Below are positions 5,961-13,326 of a DNA stretch of 28,279 nucleotides, piece by piece. A program made the position numbers and the translations under genes. Numbering within the stretch: the first letter of the stretch is position 1; every line of letters starts with the position of its first letter. This DNA is from Deltaproteobacteria bacterium UBA7527. GTDB taxonomy: Bacteria; Desulfobacterota; Syntrophorhabdia; Syntrophorhabdales; Syntrophorhabdaceae. The notes beneath the pieces are model-generated. The model saw nothing but the letters and a program-made list of their open reading frames with translations. It did no database searches and was not told the origin of the DNA. The stretch covers positions 11,017 to 39,295 of the forward strand of contig DLMV01000024.1 of NCBI GenBank assembly GCA_002478225.1. The letters run 5' to 3'.

Positions 5961-6554
5961 ATGAAGAAATCGATCGGTGCCAGGACCATGATATTCCCCA
6001 CACCGGTTCTTGTCGTGGGCTCATATGATAAGGCGGGGAGGCCGAACGCGATGACCGTCGCGTGGGGAGGGATATGCTGCTCGCAGCCGCCCTGTGCAGG
6101 GATCTCGCTGAGAAAGGCAACGTATAGTTATGGAAATATCGTTGCAAGGAAGGCCTTTACAATCAATATCGCAACAGAGCAATATGTGAAGGAAGCGGAT
6201 TATATAGGGATCGCTACAGGGAAAAAGGCAGACAAGTTCGCAACAACAGGCCTCACGCCGGTCAAGAGCGATCTTGTTGATGCCCCCTATATCAAGGAAT
6301 TTCCTTTTATCCTTGAATGCAGGCTGATCCGGACTGTGAAGATCGGCCTCCATACGCAGTTCATAGGCGAGATTCTTGACGTGAAGGTAGATGAGGATAT
6401 GCTTGGCGTGGATGGCCTCCCTGACATAGGGAAGATCAAACCTCTTTTGTATACCCCGGAGATACGGAATTACTATGGATTTGGAAGCTTCCTCGGCAAG
6501 GCCTTCTCGATCGGAAAAAAATATTCATCAATATTGACAGCGACTCGAACATAG
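5961..6554 (+). CDS. Flavin reductase-like domain protein (flavoredoxin type)
   Basis: The protein has 197 residues from the ATG at 5961, chosen because GAGGAGGGAG lies directly before it; an in-frame start at 5934 has no such site. The N-terminal half is a typical FMN-binding split-barrel of the flavin-reductase-like family: PTPVLVVGSYDKAGRPNAMT, an AWGGICCSQPP turn, LRKATYSYGNI, and FTINIATEQYVKEADYIG. The C-terminal part has FILECRLIRTVKIG and HTQFIGEILDVKVDE, seen in flavoredoxins of sulfate reducers. It would bind FMN and move electrons between small carriers in the cytosol; the redox partner is unknown. It is monocistronic, between the ParB-like operon and the V-ATPase operon, whose promoter starts inside its last codons. 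Confidence 0.9.
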   Translation: MKKSIGARTMIFPTPVLVVGSYDKAGRPNAMTVAWGGICCSQPPCAGISLRKATYSYGNIVARKAFTINIATEQYVKEADYIGIATGKKADKFATTGLTPVKSDLVDAPYIKEFPFILECRLIRTVKIGLHTQFIGEILDVKVDEDMLGVDGLPDIGKIKPLLYTPEIRNYYGFGSFLGKAFSIGKKYSSILTATRT

Positions 6555-6562
6555 GGTATAAA
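6534..6562 (+). promoter_or_regulatory. Sigma70-type promoter of the V-ATPase operon
   Basis: TTGACA (6534-6539), a 17-base spacer and TATAAA (6557-6562) give a near-consensus promoter. The -35 is inside the 3' end of the flavoredoxin-like gene. The first V-ATPase start codon is about 55 bases after the expected transcription start. Confidence 0.65.
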
Positions 6563-6624
6563 AATGAACTGCATCTGACTCTGAATATTATCCGAATACC
6601 TTAAACAGAAGGTGTAAGGCGGTC

Positions 6625-6930
6625 ATGTTGATAAAAGATGTTGTGAGCCTGGAGAACGAAGCTGAATCAATAGTGATGCAGGCACACGCTGAGGCAGAGC
6701 AATTGGAGAGGACCGCAGAGGAAGAGATCGCTTCATACAGGGGGAAATTGACCGAGCAGGCGCACCAGAGGATCGCTGAATTCCAGAAAAATGCTGAAGA
6801 AGCATACGGGAATGCGCTGGCAGAGGCCGAAGGGGAGCTGCAGGCAGTTCTCAGCGCTTTAGACCGCATCCCTCACGACAACCTCAGGAAAAAGGTGGAG
6901 CTGATAGTATCCCGATGTAAAAATCTATAG
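6625..6930 (+). CDS. V-type ATPase peripheral stalk subunit G/H (NtpF/AhaH-like)
   Basis: The protein has 101 residues, almost entirely a polar, alanine/glutamate-rich helix (residues ~8-80, heptad-like, HAEAEQLERTAEEEIASYR). This is the pattern of the small peripheral-stalk subunit that pairs with subunit E to hold the catalytic head to subunit I. Low sequence complexity makes the family call depend on position: it is the first gene of a canonical V-ATPase operon, directly before subunit I, as ntpF is in Enterococcus hirae. The ribosome binding site is weak (AAGG, some 10 bases away). It is separated from subunit I by 9 bp. Confidence 0.85.
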   Translation: MLIKDVVSLENEAESIVMQAHAEAEQLERTAEEEIASYRGKLTEQAHQRIAEFQKNAEEAYGNALAEAEGELQAVLSALDRIPHDNLRKKVELIVSRCKNL

Positions 6931-6939
6931 CGAAGACCT

Positions 6940-8988
6940 ATGGCGATTGAGGCATTAAAAAAATTAACGATCATAAGTCCAAAAGATTCAAATAGACGTT
7001 TAATAAAAGCAATCAACCGCCTCGGGATGATGGAGGTCATTGATACAAAAGACCTCTTCGATGAGAATGCAGCATTCAAAAACTATGAGGCGTCCATGGA
7101 GGACGTCGATGAGTTCCTCCTTAAGATCGATTTTATCCTCAACTTCACGAATATTTTCTATCCTGAGCAGGAAAGTTTTATAAAAAGCCTTACGCCGCTC
7201 CCTCTTGTGACAACGCAGAAAGAGATCGACGCAGTTCTCAACGAATATGATCTCGAAGAGCGCTATCGCTATGCATGCGAGCTGGATGAGGTTTACCGGA
7301 GGTCAGAGAGGGTCATCGGAGAGATAGAGAACGAATTAAAAGAGCTTGAACCTATCAGCGACCTTTCTTTCGATCTCACCGGCTTCTTCACGCTTGCACA
7401 TGTCAACCTCGTTCTGGGATACGTGCCAAGAAAGAATCTTCCTCTGATCGACCCGGATCATAGAACCTGGGCGAGGGTTGCGTGGGAAGAGGCTCCGGCC
7501 CCCTCTTCATCAACGGCGACGCAGGAGAGGACCCGAATGTTCTTTGCTTTCCTGAAGGATGATGCAGAAGAGGTGCGGAAGGCCCTTGCCTCTGTCGAAT
7601 TTGACGAGATCCAGCTTCCGAAACACCGGGAGAAGTTCTCTGACCATATCACCGGACTGAAGGAAGATCTTGGAAGATACCGTGACCAGGTTGCCGAGAT
7701 CGCAGAGAAGGTAAGACCTCTCGTTGTCGGACGAAAGAGCGGCGAAGACCGCCGCGCCCTCCTTATCCTGAAGGCATACTGGACGAATGTCCGCAATGAG
7801 CACGTTGCCTCAATGAAAGGCGTTCACGGCAAATGGGTGCACATACTGAAGGGATATATAAGGGCAAGGGATGCCGAAATATTCACAGCAGCGATCAGCA
7901 AAGAATTCCCTGAATCAGTGATCACCATGGAAGACCCTGCCCCGGATGATGATGTGCCTGTGAGCATCTCCCTGCCTCATCTTTTTAAGCCCATCCAGCT
8001 TCTTACCGAGATGTTCGGGCTGCCGTATTATAGAAGTTTTGATCCGACCCCGTTCATGCAGCTTAACTTTTATGTTTTTTTTGGGATATGCTTCAGCGAT
8101 GTAGGCTATGGCCTCATGCTCGCAGCAATGGGCGCTTATCTAAATACCAAAACCAGAATATATAAGGGTGTGAACAATCTGTCGCGCATCCTCCTCTACG
8201 GCGGGATCAGCACCGTTATTTTCGGCGCATTGATGGGTTCCTGGTTTGGAGATCTTTATAAACCGGAATACCTTGGCCAGGGAAATATCCTCAGCGTGCT
8301 CCAGCAAAGGTTTATCGTCATCGACCCCATGGAAAAGACCGTTATATCGCTTATGGCGGCCCTTGGAATCGGTGTGCTCAATCAGTTCTTCGGGATAATG
8401 CTCAGGATGTATGGCGCAATAAGAAGAAGGGATATGCTTGGCGCTTTTTCTGACGGGATCTGCTGGATAGCGACGTTAACCGGTTTATTGATGATAGCGG
8501 GGAAGATCTTCGGTGATATTCCACCCGGGATCTTCAACACAGGGTTGTGGCTTTTTACAGCAGGGGCGATTGGACTGATACTGACGCAGGGGAGAAATAT
8601 CAAGAACCCTTTCGGGAAAATTATAGCAGGCTTTGTCAGCCTTTACGGGATCATAGGGAGCTACGGTATTACCGCTTTTATCGGTGATATCCTGTCGTAC
8701 TGCCGGCTCCTCGCCCTTGGCCTGACGACCTCGATCGTTGCCATGGCCTTCAATCTCTTAGCGGGCATGCTAAGGGATATCCCTTATATCGGGATGTTCC
8801 TTTTCGTCGTTATGCTTGTAGGGGGACACGCGTTCAACTTTCTCATCAGCGCGCTCGGCGCCTTTGTACACTCGATGAGGCTGCTTTTTGTTGAGTTCTT
8901 CGGCAGGTTCTATGAGGGCGGCGCAAGGCCTTTCCAGCCGCTTGGTTTTGACTCACCCATGTTTGTTATGAAGAAAACAGGTGAATGA
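6940..8988 (+). CDS. ntpI: V-type ATP synthase/ATPase subunit I (membrane stator, a-subunit)
   Basis: The protein has 682 residues, usual for bacterial subunit I. The N-terminal ~370 residues form the soluble arm, with alternating coiled-coil and globular parts. From about residue 373 (MQLNFYVFFGICFSDVGYG) the C-terminal half is membrane-embedded with seven to eight segments. Arg589 in LSYCRLLALGLTTSIV is the conserved stator arginine next to the rotor ring. The closing LGAFVHSMRLLFVEFFGRFYEGGG-type region (GAFVHSMRL and FVEFFGRFYEGG) is diagnostic. Subunit I forms the ion half-channels and anchors the stalks. The following gene, subunit K, starts only after a structured 107-bp gap. Confidence 0.97.
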   Translation: MAIEALKKLTIISPKDSNRRLIKAINRLGMMEVIDTKDLFDENAAFKNYEASMEDVDEFLLKIDFILNFTNIFYPEQESFIKSLTPLPLVTTQKEIDAVLNEYDLEERYRYACELDEVYRRSERVIGEIENELKELEPISDLSFDLTGFFTLAHVNLVLGYVPRKNLPLIDPDHRTWARVAWEEAPAPSSSTATQERTRMFFAFLKDDAEEVRKALASVEFDEIQLPKHREKFSDHITGLKEDLGRYRDQVAEIAEKVRPLVVGRKSGEDRRALLILKAYWTNVRNEHVASMKGVHGKWVHILKGYIRARDAEIFTAAISKEFPESVITMEDPAPDDDVPVSISLPHLFKPIQLLTEMFGLPYYRSFDPTPFMQLNFYVFFGICFSDVGYGLMLAAMGAYLNTKTRIYKGVNNLSRILLYGGISTVIFGALMGSWFGDLYKPEYLGQGNILSVLQQRFIVIDPMEKTVISLMAALGIGVLNQFFGIMLRMYGAIRRRDMLGAFSDGICWIATLTGLLMIAGKIFGDIPPGIFNTGLWLFTAGAIGLILTQGRNIKNPFGKIIAGFVSLYGIIGSYGITAFIGDILSYCRLLALGLTTSIVAMAFNLLAGMLRDIPYIGMFLFVVMLVGGHAFNFLISALGAFVHSMRLLFVEFFGRFYEGGARPFQPLGFDSPMFVMKKTGE

Positions 8989-8992
8989 TGTA

Positions 8993-9106
8993 ATGTTTGA
9001 TATGTCGGATAGCATCAGAGCAGCACAAAATGCCGGAACCGGAGAGAAAGGCTTTCCGGCATGGAGCATAGAAACGATCATTGGAGGAGAAGAACATGTT
9101 GCCTGA
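8993..9106 (+). CDS. Possible 37-residue leader ORF ahead of subunit K
   Basis: An ATG at 8993, nine bases after an AGGTG, opens a 37-codon frame (MFDMSDSIRAAQ...). It reads through the hairpin at 9030-9062 and stops with TGA at 9104-9106, eleven bases inside the subunit K gene. The product resembles nothing I know. The layout would allow translational coupling to K, but the frame may be fortuitous. Confidence 0.25.
   Translation: MFDMSDSIRAAQNAGTGEKGFPAWSIETIIGGEEHVA
9030..9062 (+). promoter_or_regulatory. mRNA hairpin between V-ATPase subunits I and K
   Basis: ATGCCGGAA (9030-9038) pairs perfectly with TTCCGGCAT (9054-9062) over a 15-base loop. No U-run follows, so it is not an intrinsic terminator. 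Being 20 bases before the K ribosome binding site, it could be a processing or stabilising element that raises expression of the multicopy rotor subunit. Confidence 0.55.
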
Positions 9107-9611
9107 ATGGATTGAACTGGGACGCGGACTGTGTTATGCAGGAGCAGGCCTGGCGTTTGGTTTGGGAGGAAGCGGCTCTGCATGGGGTATCGCTATTGCG
9201 GCGCACCAATGCGCCGGGGTCCTTCGTGAAAAACCCGAACTTTTCGGCCGTATGCTTGTCATGCTTGCCTTGCCAGGAACGCAGGGATTCTACGGATTCA
9301 TTGCTGCGATTCTCATGATGACGCAGACAGGACTGATAGGTGGTTCGGTTCTTAAGATTACCCTGGGGACTGGTTTGGCATTGTTCTTTGTCGGTCTCGG
9401 ATGCGGCTTGGCCCTGTTTATTTCTGCGATCAAGCAGGGAGAGGCATCCGCTGCAGGCATATCGCTTATTGCCAGAAGACCGGAGGCTGCCGGGCGGGCC
9501 ATTCTCTTCCCGGCCTTTGTTGAGACATATGCCGTTGTTGCGCTTCTTGCAACTGTTCTTTTTATCATATTTCTCACGCAGCCGCTGGCGCTGAAATCGC
9601 TTGGCATATAA
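9096..9611 (+). CDS. ntpK: V-type ATPase rotor subunit K (c-ring proteolipid, two-hairpin form, Na+ ligand set)
   Basis: The protein has 171 residues from the ATG at 9096 with GGAGGAG seven bases upstream; a TTG at 9081 is rejected because it overlaps that site. There are four membrane helices in two duplicated hairpins. The first hairpin carries ALPGTQGFYGF (58-68) and no membrane carboxylate. The second has KQGEASAAG and PAFVETYAVVALL with the single ion-binding Glu143. Comparison with E. hirae NtpK (ligands L61, T64, Q65, Q110, E139) gives L59, T62, Q63, Q114 and E143, with identical spacing of 29 between the last two. All side chains for Na+ coordination are thus kept, which predicts a sodium-translocating enzyme. 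Residue numbers for E. hirae are from established literature. Confidence 0.95.
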   Translation: MLPEWIELGRGLCYAGAGLAFGLGGSGSAWGIAIAAHQCAGVLREKPELFGRMLVMLALPGTQGFYGFIAAILMMTQTGLIGGSVLKITLGTGLALFFVGLGCGLALFISAIKQGEASAAGISLIARRPEAAGRAILFPAFVETYAVVALLATVLFIIFLTQPLALKSLGI

Positions 9612-9631
9612 AAGAGAGGTATCCTGAAATC

Positions 9632-10222
9632 ATGGGCTTAGAAAGTATCCGGGAAGCGGTGTTATCGAATGCCAGAAAAGAGGCTTCCAGAATTGTTGAA
9701 AAGGCTAAAAAGCATGCCGATTCACTCCTTGCCGTAAAGAAAGAAGAGATCGCACAGGAGATCGATCGGTTTTATCAGACGCGCACTGCGGCGATAGAGG
9801 ACGAGTTCAGCCGGAAACTGATCCGGTTCAAAGGATCTGCCAACAAGCAGATCCTTGAGAAGCGCAACCAGTTGCTTCGTTCCCTTTTTCGGCAAGCCAT
9901 GGAGGAGATCCTGCACCTGCCGGACGATGAGTACGGAGAGATGATGAAAAGGTTCGTCGAGAAAGCAGCGGGCGGGTCCGGGGGAAAACTTCGTGTTTAT
10001 AGTGGAGAGAAACAACGTTTTGTCAGGGTGCTTGCAGATGTGAACAAGGCGAGAGATCCGAATGCGAGGATCCTTCTGGACGAGACGGAGTGGCTGCATG
10101 AACCAGGCGGGTTTGTTTTTGTAGGGAAAGACTATGAAATTGATCAGACACTCGGCGCTATTATGAAAGATGTAGAGGCAGAGATAATGCCGGCCATTGC
10201 AAAAGAATTATTTTCAGGATAG
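9632..10222 (+). CDS. ntpE: V-type ATPase peripheral stalk subunit E
   Basis: The protein has 196 residues. The first ~85 form a long charged helix (AVLSNARKEASRIVEKAKKH onward), which pairs with the small G/H subunit to build the outer stalk. Residues ~90-196 form the globular head that binds the catalytic hexamer, including the late EPGGFVFVG motif near residue 153, characteristic of subunit E (usually GG(V/F)xxxxxDGxIxxDNTLExR). The second part of that signature is modified here (KDYEIDQTLGAIM). It sits in the standard position between K and C, 20 bp after K and 6 bp before C. Confidence 0.94.
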   Translation: MGLESIREAVLSNARKEASRIVEKAKKHADSLLAVKKEEIAQEIDRFYQTRTAAIEDEFSRKLIRFKGSANKQILEKRNQLLRSLFRQAMEEILHLPDDEYGEMMKRFVEKAAGGSGGKLRVYSGEKQRFVRVLADVNKARDPNARILLDETEWLHEPGGFVFVGKDYEIDQTLGAIMKDVEAEIMPAIAKELFSG

Positions 10223-10228
10223 CGGACA

Positions 10229-11215
10229 ATGATCTCAAGATTGCCGAATGTTCCACAATGGGGTTTCGTGTCAGGAAGGATAAGCTCTCTTGAGGCCTAT
10301 TTCCTTCCAAGGGAGTTTTTCACCGGCATTATAATCCAGGAACGTATCGATGACGTCATTCCGCACCTTCAGGATACATTTCTCAGGGACTACCTGGCGC
10401 CCACCATGGTATGGGGGGACTTCAGCGCCCTTTCGGACAGATGTTTCTATGATATAGCAATCTCTATACGAAGCGACTGCCCCTCTTCAATCCCTGCCGA
10501 TATCTTCCTGCTCCAGGGCGATTATCTGAACCTGAGCAGCGCCTTCAGCGGTGAGACCAGGTTCCCTTTTCCTGTCGGCATATTGAGCCACGAAAAACTG
10601 TCAGCAATAGCTCACGGAGACTTTGCCGACCTCCCGAAGCCTGTGGTCGAAGCAGGAGGGTTCGGAGAAGGCGGAGTATGCGAAGTGTTCCCCGGCGTCA
10701 TAAATGCCTTTCTCGACGGCGCATACCTGAGGCACCTCCTTACCCTGGCACAGGGATTGGGGTCGGAGATGATCAGAGAATACGTGCATGACAAGGTCCT
10801 CGCTGCGATCGTTATCATTCTGTGGAGGGCGGTGAAGCAAGGTATTCCGATGAAGCGTTACCAGCAGTACCTTCTCGCCCTTGACGAGTTTACGGAGGTC
10901 ATAGCGGAACTTGCCGGCATGCAGAATCCTGAGACATGGCAGTCGGCCATTGGTGGAAGAATAGGAGATCTCTTCGCCGAATCCATAGAGCTGGAAATGG
11001 ATGATCAGATCTCAGATTTTGACCTGAGGGTGACAAACCACCTTACCGGGATCGCGCGAAATGGAAAGTTGCAGACGGCAGGCCCGGAGAGGGTCTTTGC
11101 CTTTCTCTCCGGACTTCTCGTGGAGATGCAGAACCTGAAGCTGGTCGTTACCGGCAAACTGAATCGCATCGATCAAGGCGTGCTGAAACAAAGATTGAAG
11201 GACTGTTATGTCTAA
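10229..11215 (+). CDS. ntpC: V-type ATPase subunit C (central rotor socket, d-type)
   Basis: The protein has 328 residues, the family size. It is mostly alpha-helical and acidic, with no membrane segment, as expected of the funnel-shaped C/d subunit that couples the D-F shaft to the K ring. The N-terminal WGFVSGRISSLEAYFLP matches the YGYLNARIRALEx start of archaeal/bacterial subunit C. The region around 70-95 (DRCFYDIAISI) and the C-terminal VVTGKLNRIDQGVLKQRL (near 306-324, usually IxxGKxxGxxxxxIxxRL) fit as well. It starts six bases after subunit E stops. Its last eight bases overlap the start of subunit F. Confidence 0.92.
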   Translation: MISRLPNVPQWGFVSGRISSLEAYFLPREFFTGIIIQERIDDVIPHLQDTFLRDYLAPTMVWGDFSALSDRCFYDIAISIRSDCPSSIPADIFLLQGDYLNLSSAFSGETRFPFPVGILSHEKLSAIAHGDFADLPKPVVEAGGFGEGGVCEVFPGVINAFLDGAYLRHLLTLAQGLGSEMIREYVHDKVLAAIVIILWRAVKQGIPMKRYQQYLLALDEFTEVIAELAGMQNPETWQSAIGGRIGDLFAESIELEMDDQISDFDLRVTNHLTGIARNGKLQTAGPERVFAFLSGLLVEMQNLKLVVTGKLNRIDQGVLKQRLKDCYV

Positions 11216-11534
11216 AGCTGTCGCAATAGGAGAAAAGCACCTGATACTCGGATTCAAAGGCGTTGGGTTCGAGATCATCCCGCTGGAGGACGGAGCAAAA
11301 CTGCTGCAGGAGCTGATCGCCCTCTCGCGTGATCCCGAGGTCGGTCTTGTTCTTGTTACGGAGAGCATGGCAAGTGAAAATCCTCAGGCGATCAGGGAAT
11401 TCCGCCAGAGATGTTCAACCGTCCTTACAATCATCCCGACGCATGAGGGGAGCAGGCATGTAAGCTTTCAGGAGATCAGAAGATCCGTGGAGCGTTCCCT
11501 GGGTCTTGATATCCTGGGCAAAGATACAAATTAG
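11208..11534 (+). CDS. V-type ATPase subunit F (central shaft)
   Basis: The protein has 108 residues. Subunit F is a small Rossmann-like protein that sits with subunit D in the central shaft. Seen here are the N-terminal beta strand AVAIGEKHLILGFKGVGFE (usual pattern xxVIGDxDTVxGFRLAG), GLVLVTESMA, and TVLTIIPTHEG near residues 71-81, the equivalent of the conserved PxIxxIPS stretch. The first 8 bp lie inside the end of the C gene, so translation is coupled. Its partner gene in the E. hirae system is ntpG; naming differs between systems, so no symbol is given. Confidence 0.93.
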   Translation: MSKAVAIGEKHLILGFKGVGFEIIPLEDGAKLLQELIALSRDPEVGLVLVTESMASENPQAIREFRQRCSTVLTIIPTHEGSRHVSFQEIRRSVERSLGLDILGKDTN

Positions 11535-11553
11535 ATTATTTAAGGCAGGAGAT

Positions 11554-13314
11554 ATGAACGGGGATAAAGGCGAAGTCATAAAAGTATCGGGGCCGCTGGT
11601 AATAGCCCGCGGGCTTACCGGGGCGCGCATGTACGAGATGGTCCGTGTGGGCGAGGCGAACCTTTTTGGCGAGATCATCGAGATCAAGGGCGATGATTAC
11701 TCAATACAGGTCTACGAGGAAACAGAAGGCATCGGACCGGGCCAGCCGGTGGTGAGAACGAAAGAACCGCTTAGCGTTGAACTGGGGCCGGGCCTTATCC
11801 GGTCTATCTACGACGGGGTCCAGAGGCCGCTTGATACGCTTGCGCAGGATTTCGGCGAATACATCGTACGCGGCGCTGAGAGGCCGGCGCTCGACAGGTC
11901 GAGCAAGTGGAACTTCAACCCTGTCGCAAAGATCGGCGACAGCGTTGAGCCGGGTGATGTCCTGGGAACGGTGCAGGAAAGCAATCTTGTGGTCCATAAG
12001 ATCATGGTGCCCCCGGGAAGATCGGGTATTGTCAAGAAGATAGGGCCGGTAACCGGCAATGTGGACAGCGAAGTGGCGGTCATCGAGGGGCCGGAAGGCC
12101 TGTTCAGCGTTACCATGGTACAGAGGTGGCCTGTCAGAGATCCACGTCCCGTGGCGAAAAAGCTTATGCCTACGGATCCTATGACAACGGGTCAGCGGGT
12201 CATCGACATGTTTTTCCCTATTACGAAAGGAGGCACTGCCTGTGTGCCCGGACCTTTCGGCAGCGGCAAGACGGTCGTGCAGCATCAGCTTGCAAAGTGG
12301 GCGGATGCGGAGATCGTGGTATACGTGGGATGCGGCGAGCGCGGCAATGAGATGACCGATGTTCTCATGGAGTTCCCCCACCTCAAGGACCCGGCATCCG
12401 GTGAGCCGCTTATGGAGCGGACCGTGCTTGTCGCGAACACATCAAACATGCCTGTTGCAGCGCGGGAGGCAAGCGTTTTCACAGGGATCACGATCGCTGA
12501 GTATTTCAGGGATATGGGATACTCGGTGGCGCTCATGGCGGATTCAACGAGCCGCTGGGCCGAGGCTATGCGTGAGATCTCAGGCCGGCTGGAAGAAATG
12601 CCCGGAGAGGAAGGGTATCCCGCTTACCTTGGCTCCCGTATCGCGAGCTTTTATGAGCGTGCCGGCAACGTCATCTGCCTCGGTTCAGAGAAGCGCAGCG
12701 CAGCGCTCTCGCTTATCGGCGCTGTATCGCCGCCCGGAGGAGACCTCTCCGAGCCGGTTGTCCAGGCCACCCTCCGCGTTGTGAAGATCTTCTGGGGCCT
12801 TGATGACAAGCTGGCGTTTTCCAGGCACTTCCCTGCCATTAACTGGCTTACATCCTATTCACTTTACCAGAACATAGTCGACAAGAGCGCTGATGAACAC
12901 CTGGACGCCCTGTGGTCGACAAACAGGAAGCGCGCCATGGGCATGCTGCAGCGGGAGGCGGAGCTGGAAGAGCTTGTCAGGCTCGTGGGCATTGACGCCC
13001 TCCCTTATGATGACAGGCTTCTCCTGCAAGGCGCCAAGATAATCCGCGAGGATTTCCTTCACCAGAATGCCTTTGACGAGAGGGATACCTACACCTCGTT
13101 GAAGAAACAGTTCATGCTTCTCAAGATGATCCTTCACTACTATGACGAGGCGAAAGTGGCGATGACCGCAGGGGCAACGCTGGATTCACTCTTGAGCCTC
13201 AAGGTCCTTGACGACATAGCGCGGGCGAAACTTATTCCCGAAGATGATCCCGGGCAATTCGCTGTGCTCGAGAACAGGATAACAGAAACTATCCGCGAAT
13301 TGACGCGGAAATAA
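11554..13314 (+). CDS. ntpA: V-type ATP synthase/ATPase catalytic subunit A
   Basis: The protein has 586 residues from the ATG at 11554, which has AGGAG just before it; the frame also opens upstream at 11506 but that overlaps subunit F and has no ribosome binding site. The Walker A loop GPFGSGKT is at 233-240. The A-type insertion (non-homologous region, with DVLGTVQESNLVVHKIMVPP) precedes it, absent from F1 beta. Downstream are GCGERGNEMTDVL with the catalytic glutamate, SVALMADSTSRWAEAMREIS (Walker B) and the GAVSPPGGDLSEPV stretch. It hydrolyses or synthesises ATP in the A3B3 head, alternating with subunit B in the next gene. Base composition here is more GC-rich than in the flanks, as expected of a conserved gene. 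Confidence 0.98.
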   Translation: MNGDKGEVIKVSGPLVIARGLTGARMYEMVRVGEANLFGEIIEIKGDDYSIQVYEETEGIGPGQPVVRTKEPLSVELGPGLIRSIYDGVQRPLDTLAQDFGEYIVRGAERPALDRSSKWNFNPVAKIGDSVEPGDVLGTVQESNLVVHKIMVPPGRSGIVKKIGPVTGNVDSEVAVIEGPEGLFSVTMVQRWPVRDPRPVAKKLMPTDPMTTGQRVIDMFFPITKGGTACVPGPFGSGKTVVQHQLAKWADAEIVVYVGCGERGNEMTDVLMEFPHLKDPASGEPLMERTVLVANTSNMPVAAREASVFTGITIAEYFRDMGYSVALMADSTSRWAEAMREISGRLEEMPGEEGYPAYLGSRIASFYERAGNVICLGSEKRSAALSLIGAVSPPGGDLSEPVVQATLRVVKIFWGLDDKLAFSRHFPAINWLTSYSLYQNIVDKSADEHLDALWSTNRKRAMGMLQREAELEELVRLVGIDALPYDDRLLLQGAKIIREDFLHQNAFDERDTYTSLKKQFMLLKMILHYYDEAKVAMTAGATLDSLLSLKVLDDIARAKLIPEDDPGQFAVLENRITETIRELTRK

Positions 13315-13326
13315 GGCGGGATTACT

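Noticed and set aside
9030..9062. Intrinsic terminator inside the V-ATPase operon
   Set aside because: The hairpin is not followed by a U-run, and the operon clearly continues with a well-placed subunit K gene.
11701..12381. 226-codon antisense frame within V-ATPase subunit A
   Set aside because: It is opposite a highly conserved catalytic gene; the long frame is a codon-bias shadow and its translation has no family features.
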